In this document: positions 25,820 through 34,046 of the stretch, one piece after another
Numbering within the stretch: position 1 is the first letter of the stretch
How the letters are laid out: the number at the start of each line of letters is the position of its first letter
Assembly: GCF_025567265.1 (NCBI RefSeq)
Contig: NZ_JAOQJW010000004.1
Location: forward strand, 1-64,000
Origin: Dorea_A amylophila
GTDB lineage: Bacteria; Bacillota; Clostridia; Lachnospirales; Lachnospiraceae
Reading direction: 5' to 3'
DNA length: 64,000 nt
Notes under the pieces: model-generated
What the model was told of the DNA's origin: nothing
Databases searched by the model: none
Seen by the model: the letters and a program-made list of their open reading frames with translations, nothing else
Program-made: the position numbers and the translations under genes

Positions 25820-27111
25820 ATGCAGCTTTCGCACCCCCAACCTTTCCGGATGATCAGATCTTCCGGATCTTTTTCTTCCTGCCAGGCTTCTATCATCAAT
25901 CCTGCCACTTTCCGGATTCCGTCAAATCCATACAGTCCGGCACCTTCCACCAGATTGACAAAATGCTTCGTTCCGGTAAACCACGCTGCTTTCTGTCCGA
26001 TTGCCAGTACATTTTCTTCTTTCCTCGGACGCATCCGCATCTCTGGGTGGATCGTCGGCTCATATGAAAGACCAGGATATTGTTGTTTCAGCCACTCAAA
26101 TGTTGCTTTTTCTTCCGGATTTACCGCATCCAGATAGATTCTTGTCACAGAAAAGCCATGTGTCAGTAACAGCTTTGCAAGCTCCAGCGGTCTTGGATGA
26201 AATGTGTGATCGATCATGATCTGTGCATCTCCGATTATTTGTCTTGTTTTTTTCAAAACTGCTTCACACAATGCAATCTCTCTTTCTATGGTCTCATCTA
26301 TCTCAACATCTCTTACACTTTCCGTAACCGTCTGCTCCAGCATTCTCCATTGTCTGATGATTTCTTCATAATCAAAGCTTCCCGGAAGATATAACGCTTT
26401 CTTCCCAAGCCTCTCTGCCTGACTTTCCAGTCCATATTTTCCAGGCGGATAGCATGCTATTAATATTCTACTGTCTGCAAGGTTCTCATAAGCTTTCCAT
26501 GAGTCACAGGTCGGAAGTTCTCTCACTTCTATATTCTCTGCCTTCAACAAACGTTTGATATCACTCGTCTCATCCAGCGCAAAATCACTGCCTAAAATTG
26601 TCACTGATCTTTCTGAATCAGACTTCCCTGCATTTCTTTCCGGAAGTGCGTCGTAGATCGACTTCCGAAGCTTCTGATCCGGCGTCAGTCCGTGCTTCTG
26701 CATGATCGGATCCATATAACAGCGGATGAAAAAGATCTCCGGAAATCTCGCTTCCAATTCTTCATATACCCGTTCCAGATCACATCCCAGGAAATGATGC
26801 AGGCATACTGTAAATAATAATACCGCCTTCGGATGATCGCCTCGTTTCTTTAATACATCTGTCACTCCCTCGATCGTCACATCTTCCAGATTACCATTCA
26901 GAAGGTCCTCCTCTTCTACGATCACAAAAGAGAACCTGTCTGCGGCATTCATCTCGGCTGCTGTCAGAACAACTCCCCGCATACAGTTATCCGCACAGAC
27001 ATAGATCTGGATCGCTTCCGGAAGAAGCATTCCCGTATGAACAATATTCCAGTTCCCATGCGCCGGGGAATTGAATTCCAGACCGCTTGATTCTCCGGCT
27101 TTCTTTAACAT
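25816..27111 (-). CDS. nitrogenase component 1-like protein, NifD/large type, set 1
   Basis: This 431-residue superfamily member starts at ATG 27111, where GGAGG is 7 bases upstream. The ATG two codons earlier touches that site. Cysteines at 39 and 43 (CADNC) and 103 (FTVCLHHFLG) lie where NifD has Cys88 and Cys154. Cys62 has no counterpart, and the segment FNSPAHG keeps only the Pro-Gly type context. Near the C terminus, AGLYGFDG aligns with the GPYHGFDG of NifD, so the FeMo-cofactor His442 is Tyr. It cannot be a standard nitrogenase. It overlaps nifH1 by 7 bases and the small subunit by 4, so the three proteins are expected in a complex. Confidence 0.88.
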   Translation of the reverse strand: MLKKAGESSGLEFNSPAHGNWNIVHTGMLLPEAIQIYVCADNCMRGVVLTAAEMNAADRFSFVIVEEEDLLNGNLEDVTIEGVTDVLKKRGDHPKAVLLFTVCLHHFLGCDLERVYEELEARFPEIFFIRCYMDPIMQKHGLTPDQKLRKSIYDALPERNAGKSDSERSVTILGSDFALDETSDIKRLLKAENIEVRELPTCDSWKAYENLADSRILIACYPPGKYGLESQAERLGKKALYLPGSFDYEEIIRQWRMLEQTVTESVRDVEIDETIEREIALCEAVLKKTRQIIGDAQIMIDHTFHPRPLELAKLLLTHGFSVTRIYLDAVNPEEKATFEWLKQQYPGLSYEPTIHPEMRMRPRKEENVLAIGQKAAWFTGTKHFVNLVEGAGLYGFDGIRKVAGLMIEAWQEEKDPEDLIIRKGWGCESCI

Positions 27112-27881
27112 TTCCATCCCTCCCCGGATTCTTTTGACAACTCATAGATTACTTCCGCAAGCTTTCTATATTCTTCCGCCATCTCACTGCCTGGGAAACA
27201 CTCCATAACCGTCTTTCCTTCTTCTTCCGCTTCTGCCACAAGTTCACTGTGAGATAATGTTCCTATCACCTGTGTCTTGAAATCATCTGCCAGCTCTTTT
27301 ACCTTCTCTTCTTCTCTTGCCACATTTCTGCGATTTAAGATAATCCCTCCAAGAGACGCATATCCACGGGTCTTGAAATTCTCCACTGCCATCGCAATAT
27401 TTGCCCCGGCATGGATTGCCATATTTTCTCCCGAAGTGATGATAAAGACTTTATCCGCATGTCCTTTCCTCATCGGCATAGAAAATCCACCGCATACAAC
27501 ATCCCCGAGTACATCATAAAGTACAACATCCGGCTGATATACTTCATATGCTCCCGTCTCTTTTAATTTTTCCAATGCCGTGATAATTCCTCTTCCTGCA
27601 CATCCAAGTCCCGGTGTCGGACCACCTGCCTCTACACAGATCACACCCTGATATCCGGTCCGCACCATATCTTCCAATTTCAGATCCTGCTTTTTCTCCC
27701 GGAAAAGATCCAGTACCGTCGGTACTGCTTCCCCGTGTCTTAATGCGATCGTTGAATCGGCTTTCGGATCGCAGCCGATCTGCATCACTTTCAGGCCTTT
27801 TTCTGCCAGTGCCACGGCAACGTTCGATACCGTCGTTGATTTACCGATCCCGCCTTTTCCATATACTGCAATCTTAATCAT
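27105..27881 (-). CDS. NifH-like ATP-dependent reductase, set 1
   Basis: This 258-residue protein of the NifH/BchL/CfbC family is a dimeric iron-sulfur ATPase that passes electrons to a component 1 partner. The P-loop is GKGGIGKST (residues 9-17), switch motifs are IGCDPKADST and DVLGDVVCGGF, and both [4Fe-4S] ligands are present: Cys94 in GLGCAGRGI and Cys130 in DVVCGGF. It should be a working reductase. It is followed at once by its NifD-like partner and preceded, 43 bases away, by the TM1266-like gene. It shares much with the NifH-like protein at 35324-36085, so the operon encodes two parallel reductase systems. Confidence 0.95.
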   Translation of the reverse strand: MIKIAVYGKGGIGKSTTVSNVAVALAEKGLKVMQIGCDPKADSTIALRHGEAVPTVLDLFREKKQDLKLEDMVRTGYQGVICVEAGGPTPGLGCAGRGIITALEKLKETGAYEVYQPDVVLYDVLGDVVCGGFSMPMRKGHADKVFIITSGENMAIHAGANIAMAVENFKTRGYASLGGIILNRRNVAREEEKVKELADDFKTQVIGTLSHSELVAEAEEEGKTVMECFPGSEMAEEYRKLAEVIYELSKESGEGWKC

Positions 27882-27924
27882 ATTATTCTTGCTCTCCTGC
27901 TCTCATAAATAATATCCGAATGTT

Positions 27925-28188
27925 CTATTCTCCTGCTTTCGTAATAATATTCGAATATGCCGTCTTCGTGGATACCCCGTTCAGGCGCCCGATCTTACCG
28001 GATAATGTACTGATCATATCCTGCGGTGCATCGATCGCAATGCTGATGATGTTAATCCCTTTCTCCCGGTACGGAATTCCCATTCTTCCGATAATAAATT
28101 GCCCTGCCTCGTGAAGCAGATGATTCAACGTCTCGATTGCTTCCGGATTCTCCACAATAATCGAAATAACTGCCACTCTTGTATCCAT
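27925..28188 (-). CDS. TM1266 family protein (iron-only hydrogenase system regulator type)
   Basis: This 87-residue protein has the NikR-C/ACT-like ferredoxin fold family pattern. RVAVISIIVEN, the HEAGQFIIGRMGIPYREKGINIISIAIDAP core and LSGKIGRLNGV are near-signature for TM1266. The start is ATG 28188, with GAGGAAA upstream. The open frame extends 15 codons further without a site. The family usually accompanies [FeFe]-hydrogenase genes and HydEFG, neither of which is in this window. Here it lies between hypE and nifH1, two bases to fifty bases from each. It may sense or bind a metabolite or metal related to the operon. It has no DNA-binding domain. Confidence 0.85.
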   Translation of the reverse strand: MDTRVAVISIIVENPEAIETLNHLLHEAGQFIIGRMGIPYREKGINIISIAIDAPQDMISTLSGKIGRLNGVSTKTAYSNIITKAGE

Positions 28189-28235
28189 AGATTTCCTCAC
28201 TTTTTCATGCTTTATGTCTGCTTTGTCTTCCATGC

Positions 28236-29282
28236 TTAACAGATACGCGGCAGTAATTCCCCTCCCGGCTGCGGAAGTAATGCCTGCGTTCCAATCTCCG
28301 TCAACATCACAACTTTTCCAGGCTGTTCTTCGGTCACTTCACCGATAATTGCCGCATTTTTAGAATACGGACATGCTTTCAATGCATCCACGATTGTCTG
28401 TGCCTGTTCTTTCGGTGCCATGATCACAAGTCGTCCTTCGCACGCAAGATAGAGCGGCTCCAGGCCAAGCATTCCACATACGCCGCGTACCTCCGGTGCA
28501 ACCGGAATCTTCGAAGCATCCAGACGGATTCCTACCTGACTCTGTCCTGCAATCTCATACAGCACAGTTCCGACTCCACCTCTGGTTGCATCACGGATCA
28601 CATGCAGTTCATGTGTTGCATCCATCACTGCTTTTACATTGCCCCAGAGAGGTGCACAGTCACTGGTCACATCTGCTTCAATTCCAAAATCTTCTCTCGC
28701 AAGAAGGATCGTGCATCCGTGTCTTCCGATATCTCCTGTCACAATGATCGCATCGCCCGGTTTTGCAAGATTTCCCGCAACTTCAACTCCATCCGTGATC
28801 TCACCGATACCTGTTGTCGTGATAAAGACTCCGTCCACCTGGCCCTTTCCGGCAACCTTGGTATCCCCCGATACGATCCGGACTCCGGCTTCTTTCGCCG
28901 TCTTTTCCATTGCCTCTGCGATCTCTTCCAGTTTTTCCATAGGAAATCCTTCTTCGATCACAAATGCGCAGGTCAGGTATAATGGTTTTGCTCCCATACA
29001 GGAAAGATCATTGACCGTACCGCAGATGGAAAGCTTTCCGATATTTCCTCCCGGATAGAATGCCGGTGATACGATAAATCCATCGGTAGACACTGCCATC
29101 TTTCCAATCGGCGGCGTCAGGACTGCCGCATCATCCGCAGTCAGATCCGGATTATCAAAATGTGCTTTGAAGATCATATCGATCAGTTCTGACGTCTGGC
29201 GTCCTCCTGCACCATGTGCCATCGTCACAGTTTTCCCCACTAATTTCGCTTTTCTTGCTTCGTTATCCACATACTCGTTCAT
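28236..29282 (-). CDS. hypE: hydrogenase maturation protein HypE
   Basis: HypE dehydrates the carbamoyl group on its C-terminal cysteine to thiocyanate, using ATP, and donates cyanide to iron. The C terminus reads ELLPRIC, with the essential final Cys intact. The AIR-synthase/PurM-like ATP domain is visible in MAHGAGGRQTSELI, DDAAVL and RDATRGGVGTVLYEIA. The start is taken as ATG 29282 (348 residues). A GTG three codons upstream overlaps the AAGGA ribosome site. It sits downstream of hypD by 36 bases and upstream of the TM1266-like gene. Confidence 0.96.
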   Translation of the reverse strand: MNEYVDNEARKAKLVGKTVTMAHGAGGRQTSELIDMIFKAHFDNPDLTADDAAVLTPPIGKMAVSTDGFIVSPAFYPGGNIGKLSICGTVNDLSCMGAKPLYLTCAFVIEEGFPMEKLEEIAEAMEKTAKEAGVRIVSGDTKVAGKGQVDGVFITTTGIGEITDGVEVAGNLAKPGDAIIVTGDIGRHGCTILLAREDFGIEADVTSDCAPLWGNVKAVMDATHELHVIRDATRGGVGTVLYEIAGQSQVGIRLDASKIPVAPEVRGVCGMLGLEPLYLACEGRLVIMAPKEQAQTIVDALKACPYSKNAAIIGEVTEEQPGKVVMLTEIGTQALLPQPGGELLPRIC

Positions 29283-29318
29283 TTTGTCCACTTCCTTGCT
29301 ATTTTCCGTCTGTTTTTC

Positions 29319-30365
29319 TTATTCTCTTCCATACATATAATATGCTGAACAGGCTCCCTCACCGGATACCATACATGCACCTACCGGATGCTGCGGTGTA
29401 CAGACCTTTCCAAATACTTTACAGTCGGATGGTTTACATTTTCCCTGTAATACATCCCCGCATCTGCAGGCCGGATTCGCCCTTCCTTCCATCTTCGGAA
29501 CCTGATATTTCTTTCTGGCATCATACATGTCCCATTCATCACGTAACCTAAGTCCGGATCCCGGTATGATTCCGAGTCCTCTCCATTCACTGTCACATGC
29601 TTCCATCAGCGTATCCACCAGTCTCTGTGCTTCCTTACTGCCTTCTTCTGTCACTACACGCGGATAACAATTTACAAAGAAAGGTTTCCCTTTCTGAAAA
29701 TGTGTCAGTGCAACTGCCAGTGCAGTCAGAAGTTCTTTTGCCGTAAAGCCTGCCACCACACCGCTTACACCTTCCTGCACCAGTTCTTCACAGAGCTTTG
29801 TTCCTGTGATCGCATTGACATGTCCCGGATATAAGAAAATGTCTGCGCTTCCTTTTAATGCTTCGTATGCCTGCGGCATCGTTTTATTTGCGATCAGCAT
29901 GGAATAGTTCGTGATTCCTTCTTCTTTTGCTTTTTTGACAGACAGACATCCCGCCGGAGTCGTCGTCTCGAATCCTACAGATAAGAATACAACCTCTTCT
30001 TCCGGATGTTCTTTTGCATATTTTTCCGCATCGGCAGGTGAATAGACGATATGGATCTTCCCGCCTTCGCTTCTTGCATCTGCCAGACTCTTCTTACTTC
30101 CCGGCACACGCACCAGATCTCCGAATGTACAGATTGTCACACTCTTTTCCAGAGCCAGATAAACTGCCTCATCGATATAACTTACCGGTGTGACACAGAC
30201 CGGACACCCGGGACCAGAGATCAATTCTACCTGCTTTGGAAGAAGTTTGCGGATACCCAGACGGAAGATTTCATGTGTATGTGTCCCGCATACTTCCATG
30301 ATCCGGACTGCAGGGCCGTCATATCCTTCTATAATCTCTCTTGCCGTTTTCTTTCCTTCACTCAT
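29319..30365 (-). CDS. hypD: hydrogenase maturation protein HypD
   Basis: HypD is the iron-sulfur scaffold on which the Fe(CN)2(CO) group is built with HypC. All hallmark motifs are present: MEVCGTHTHEIF, SGPGCPVCVTP with the redox Cys pair, and the C-terminal cluster region NPACRCGDVLQGKC to GEGACSAYYMY that supplies the [4Fe-4S] cysteines. At 348 residues it is normal. Its ATG overlaps the hypC stop as TAATG, so translation is coupled. The intact catalytic residues argue that CN/CO-iron chemistry really takes place in this cell. Confidence 0.97.
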   Translation of the reverse strand: MSEGKKTAREIIEGYDGPAVRIMEVCGTHTHEIFRLGIRKLLPKQVELISGPGCPVCVTPVSYIDEAVYLALEKSVTICTFGDLVRVPGSKKSLADARSEGGKIHIVYSPADAEKYAKEHPEEEVVFLSVGFETTTPAGCLSVKKAKEEGITNYSMLIANKTMPQAYEALKGSADIFLYPGHVNAITGTKLCEELVQEGVSGVVAGFTAKELLTALAVALTHFQKGKPFFVNCYPRVVTEEGSKEAQRLVDTLMEACDSEWRGLGIIPGSGLRLRDEWDMYDARKKYQVPKMEGRANPACRCGDVLQGKCKPSDCKVFGKVCTPQHPVGACMVSGEGACSAYYMYGRE

Positions 30366-30574
30366 TACAGAAGTTCCTCCATCAACTGATCTGTCTCACT
30401 GTCATCTTCATCGGTAATTTTTGCAATGGCGATTCCTGCATGCACCATTACATAATCTCCCGGTTCCAGATCTTCCAGTAATTCTGAAGAGACCGATCTT
30501 TTTGCACCCCCCGCGTCTACAACTGCCGTACCATCACTGATACGGACTACTTTTGCTGATAATCCTACACACAT
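30365..30574 (-). CDS. hypC: hydrogenase maturation chaperone HypC
   Basis: The small chaperone carries the iron ligand group from HypD to its target through its N-terminal cysteine. The start is ATG 30574, with AGGAGG eight bases upstream, giving 69 residues that begin MCVGLSAKV. Cys2 is intact, and the usual Pro of MCxxxP is Ser. DAGGAKRSVSSELL and LEPGDYVMVHAGIAIAKI match the HypC/HupF fold. The start lies one base after the hypF stop. HypC normally contacts the large subunit of a [NiFe] hydrogenase. No such subunit is in the window, so its client here is an open question. Confidence 0.95.
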   Translation of the reverse strand: MCVGLSAKVVRISDGTAVVDAGGAKRSVSSELLEDLEPGDYVMVHAGIAIAKITDEDDSETDQLMEELL

Positions 30575-30575
30575 G

Positions 30576-32915
30576 TTATTTTCCCTCCTGAATATACTGC
30601 ATGGCATATGCTGCCTGCCCCAGTGCGATCCCGCCGTCATTTGCCGGGATCAGGTGATGTCTGAGTACGGTAAAATGTTCTTTTTCCAGACCTTCTTCCA
30701 CCATTCTCAACAACAGCCGATTTTGGAATACACCGCCGCTTAATGCCACACAATTACATTTTGTTTTCTTTCTGATCTTCCTGCAGCCACAGATTATAAG
30801 GTCTGCCAGCTTTTGATGAAAGATATAAGCTAATTTTTCTGCCTGAATGCCTTCTGTTTTCTTCTCTGTCAGATATTTTATAAGGCTTCCTGTCTGCATA
30901 ATCAGCCTGTTTTCCGGCTCTTTCTTTTCTTCATCCGGATCGCTTTCACCATCTGCCGGCTCATCAATTTCCCACAGCTCTTCCTCATAAGCTTCTGCGG
31001 CAAATTCAAGTGCCATCGAAGCCTCCCCTTCGAATGTAGACTTCGTCCGGATTCCGAGGATTGCACTGACTGCATCGAACAGACGTCCCGCACTGGTCGA
31101 TGTCACAGCATTCATTTTCCTGTCCGCCATGGCAAGGATCACTTTGCATTCCGGTTCACTGCACAGGTTAAGTTTCTTTACAATCTCCATTGTCTGCTCT
31201 TTATCCTGTGTCTGCTGATAGATCAGTGAAACTGCAATTCGCCATCCCTCTTTAGCAGAAATGTCGCCTCCGATCTGAAGAAATGGTTCGATACTTCCCA
31301 TCCGTTCAAATCCGTGATAATCTGCAAGCAGAAGTTCGCCTCCCCAGATGGTTCCATCTGTACCATATCCGGTTCCGTCGAATGCAACGCCGATCACCTG
31401 CTCTTTCCGGTCATTTTCTGCCATACAGGATAAAATATGTGCATAATGATGCTGGATCTTTACGACGGGAAGTCCCAGTTCTTCTGCAACAACTGTCGAG
31501 TTGTATTTTGGATGCAGATCACATGCTGCAACTTCCGGTTCTACCTCCAGAAGTGTCTCGAATCTGTGGATCGTCTCTTGCAACGCTTTTACAGTACGGA
31601 GATCTTCCAGATCCCCTACATACGGGGACAGATAGAAACGTCCATCCACTCCGATACAGAATGTATTCTTAAGTTCTCCGCCTGCGGCCAGCACCTGTCC
31701 TTTCCACGGCATCGTCACCATCGTCGGAAGCGGCGCATAGCCTCTGGAGCGCCGGATCATATAAGGCTCTCCCTTATAAAAATCCATCACCGAATCGTCC
31801 GCCCGGATCCGGATCTTCCGGTCATGAGAAAGGATCAGATCACATAGTTGTGACAGTTCCTCCACCGCTTCTTTGTCATCCCTGCAGATCGGTGCACCGG
31901 ATGCATTGCCACTCGTCATCACCAGATAATCCGGCATCTGGATCCCGTCGTCATATCGGAATAACAACATCTGTACCGGAGCGTATGGGAGCATGATGCC
32001 GACTTTCGGATTCCACGGAGCGACAGACTTGCAAAGACCTGTACTGTCTGCAGATTTTTTCCGTTTTTCAAGTAACAGGATCGGCTTCTGGTGTCCATCC
32101 AGGATCTCCTCCTGTACTTCATTTACCAGACATTCCTGCTTTACCGCTTCCACATCCCGCGCCATCACGGCAAACGGTTTTGCCGGACGGTTCTTTAATG
32201 TCCGCAGTCTCTGTACTGCTTCCTCGTTCGTCGCATCACAGCAGAGATGGAATCCGCCGATTCCCTTGATTGCCACGATCCCGCCATCATGGATCATTTT
32301 TCTTGTGGCAATGATCGCAGCTCTTCCCCGTTCTTCCCTGCCGGTCAGATACACTTCCGGGCCACAATCGTTGCAGCATACCGGCTGTGCATCATAACGT
32401 CTGGTCGCCGGATCCTCATACTCCGAAGCACAGTCCGGACACATCGGGAATTCCTTCATGCTGGTCCGTTCCCGGTCATATGGAAGCGCATCCAGGATCG
32501 TAAGTCTAGGACCGCAGCAGGTGCAGTTGATAAATGGGTGCAGATAACGCCGGTCTTTCGGATCGTACATTTCTTTCTTGCATTCTTCGCAGATTGCAAT
32601 ATCCGGCGAGACGAAGATCTCCCCTTTTGTCTTCTCACTTTCTATAATCTGAAAATCATTGAATTTCCCGTATTCTTCCTCTTTTACATCTTCTGTATTG
32701 ATCTTCAATATGGCAGCTCTCTTCGGCGGCTGCTTTTCCAGTCTCTCCAGAAAATCTTTTACACATTTTTCCTCTCCCTGTGCAAAGATTTCCACATAGG
32801 GACCTTTGTTACACACACTTCCGGTGATTCCGGCAGCCGCTGCATGACGGCTCACAGTCGGTCTGAAGCCGACACCCTGCACAATTCCGTAGACACGGAT
32901 TTTCTTTGTTATCAT
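30576..32915 (-). CDS. hypF: carbamoyltransferase HypF
   Basis: HypF makes carbamoyl-adenylate from carbamoyl phosphate and transfers the group to HypE. Domains in order: acylphosphatase (GIVQGVGFRP near residue 10), two zinc-finger pairs (CEECKKEM, CTCCGP, CPDCASEY, CCNDCGP, about 105-185), YrdC-like (about 200-385, with AIKGIGGFHLCCDA), and a Kae1-like domain (QHHYAHILSCMAEN, then CVALSGGVFQNRLL near the C terminus). The start is ATG 32915 (779 residues), with GGGGGAAG upstream. A region rich in Glu and Asp around residue 675-690 is a low-complexity insertion. It follows nifK2 by 48 bases, inside the same operon. Confidence 0.96.
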   Translation of the reverse strand: MITKKIRVYGIVQGVGFRPTVSRHAAAAGITGSVCNKGPYVEIFAQGEEKCVKDFLERLEKQPPKRAAILKINTEDVKEEEYGKFNDFQIIESEKTKGEIFVSPDIAICEECKKEMYDPKDRRYLHPFINCTCCGPRLTILDALPYDRERTSMKEFPMCPDCASEYEDPATRRYDAQPVCCNDCGPEVYLTGREERGRAAIIATRKMIHDGGIVAIKGIGGFHLCCDATNEEAVQRLRTLKNRPAKPFAVMARDVEAVKQECLVNEVQEEILDGHQKPILLLEKRKKSADSTGLCKSVAPWNPKVGIMLPYAPVQMLLFRYDDGIQMPDYLVMTSGNASGAPICRDDKEAVEELSQLCDLILSHDRKIRIRADDSVMDFYKGEPYMIRRSRGYAPLPTMVTMPWKGQVLAAGGELKNTFCIGVDGRFYLSPYVGDLEDLRTVKALQETIHRFETLLEVEPEVAACDLHPKYNSTVVAEELGLPVVKIQHHYAHILSCMAENDRKEQVIGVAFDGTGYGTDGTIWGGELLLADYHGFERMGSIEPFLQIGGDISAKEGWRIAVSLIYQQTQDKEQTMEIVKKLNLCSEPECKVILAMADRKMNAVTSTSAGRLFDAVSAILGIRTKSTFEGEASMALEFAAEAYEEELWEIDEPADGESDPDEEKKEPENRLIMQTGSLIKYLTEKKTEGIQAEKLAYIFHQKLADLIICGCRKIRKKTKCNCVALSGGVFQNRLLLRMVEEGLEKEHFTVLRHHLIPANDGGIALGQAAYAMQYIQEGK

Positions 32916-32963
32916 CCGTTTCTTCCCCCTGTCTAAAACATATAGGTTTCCCATATACCCTGC

Positions 32964-34043
32964 TTACACGTTAAGCTTTCCTGACACTGCAAAATGCGTC
33001 AGCGGAATAAATACCCCTTCAAATCCCGGAATCATCCGCTCCATACACGGATCTGCAAAGATCACATCATATCCTTCTTTTTCCACCAGCGAAATGAAAT
33101 CATCCTCTTCTTTCAGACTAATATCATCTGCAGCATCAACATTCAGATCCGTTAAAATCTCCTCTTTCCGCATGAACCATGTCGCTGTTGTGATTGCTTC
33201 TTTTTCCCCGGTTCGTTTTTCGATCTCCTTACGCACTGCATTTGCAATCACCTGCTGCTGTACGATCAGGATCTTCTTTCCTCTGTAATCCATTTCCGGT
33301 ACCAGCTCTGGTGCCAGTGGATAAGCAATCTCATATGGCGTTCCGAACTTCTTTTGCAGATACTGCGCTGCTTTTAACGCCGCCGGAGATACGACTACAT
33401 TTTTCACTGTCAGCGAAGCCTTTTTCACTTCTTTCAGTCCGTCGCCCATGCCATAGCAGACAGCACGCAGTCCCTGATCTGCATATAATTTCTGGATTTT
33501 CTCTGCTGCCTTCAGGTCACTGACATCCTGCGGAGTCATACCGATAATACCGATATGTGGTCTGTCTTTATCATTCATATCCTCAGACTCTTCGTTCTTG
33601 TCACTGAATTTCTCGAACAATGCAAGATACGCCTTTTCTTCTCCCTTATCATACAATTCCATGCCATCCGTATTCACCGTCAGGACCGGCAGTTCCGTCT
33701 TCTTCGCCAGCATCCGCTCCAGCGCCCGGTAATCAGTCCCGATCACTGCCGGTACCGGAGTCCCGATCACTGCTGCAAATGTCACATCCAGCTTTTCTGC
33801 CGCATCTGCAAGTTTTGCAACCAGTCTGTCGTCTCTTCCAAGGATCGCATCCATATCACGAAGCCCCGCACTGAATACCGCACTTCTTGTTTCAAACCAT
33901 CTTGGCTCATCGAATCCACATACATTTCCCGTACAGCCGCCCGCATCACAGATGACCAGCATTCCGCCAAGTTCGTATAACACCGACACCGCTCCAGACT
34001 GGTCCGGTGCAAATGGTGTCAGATATTTTCTTAATCCTTTCAT
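32964..34043 (-). CDS. nitrogenase component 1-like protein, NifK/small type, set 2
   Basis: This 359-residue paralogue of the set 1 small subunit shares SGAVSVLYELGGMLVICDAGGCTGNV in the same position. Cys32, Cys37 and Cys42 are seen, and only Cys37 is shared with set 1. The later NifK cysteine is replaced (GTPVPAVIGTD). The protein lies three bases after its large partner, with GGAGG as its ribosome site inside that gene's end. The shared Cys37 together with two cysteines of the large subunit could hold one [4Fe-4S] cluster at the subunit interface. The substrate is unknown. It is too short for a true NifK. Confidence 0.88.
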   Translation of the reverse strand: MKGLRKYLTPFAPDQSGAVSVLYELGGMLVICDAGGCTGNVCGFDEPRWFETRSAVFSAGLRDMDAILGRDDRLVAKLADAAEKLDVTFAAVIGTPVPAVIGTDYRALERMLAKKTELPVLTVNTDGMELYDKGEEKAYLALFEKFSDKNEESEDMNDKDRPHIGIIGMTPQDVSDLKAAEKIQKLYADQGLRAVCYGMGDGLKEVKKASLTVKNVVVSPAALKAAQYLQKKFGTPYEIAYPLAPELVPEMDYRGKKILIVQQQVIANAVRKEIEKRTGEKEAITTATWFMRKEEILTDLNVDAADDISLKEEDDFISLVEKEGYDVIFADPCMERMIPGFEGVFIPLTHFAVSGKLNV

Positions 34044-34046
34044 CGC

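Noticed and set aside
28189..28233. The longer N terminus of the TM1266-like protein
   Set aside because: The extra 15 codons have no ribosome site and do not resemble the family. A GAGGAAA site fits the inner ATG.
31437..31847. Plus-strand open frames across hypF
   Set aside because: They mirror the HypF coding sequence, have no ribosome sites, and match no known domains.
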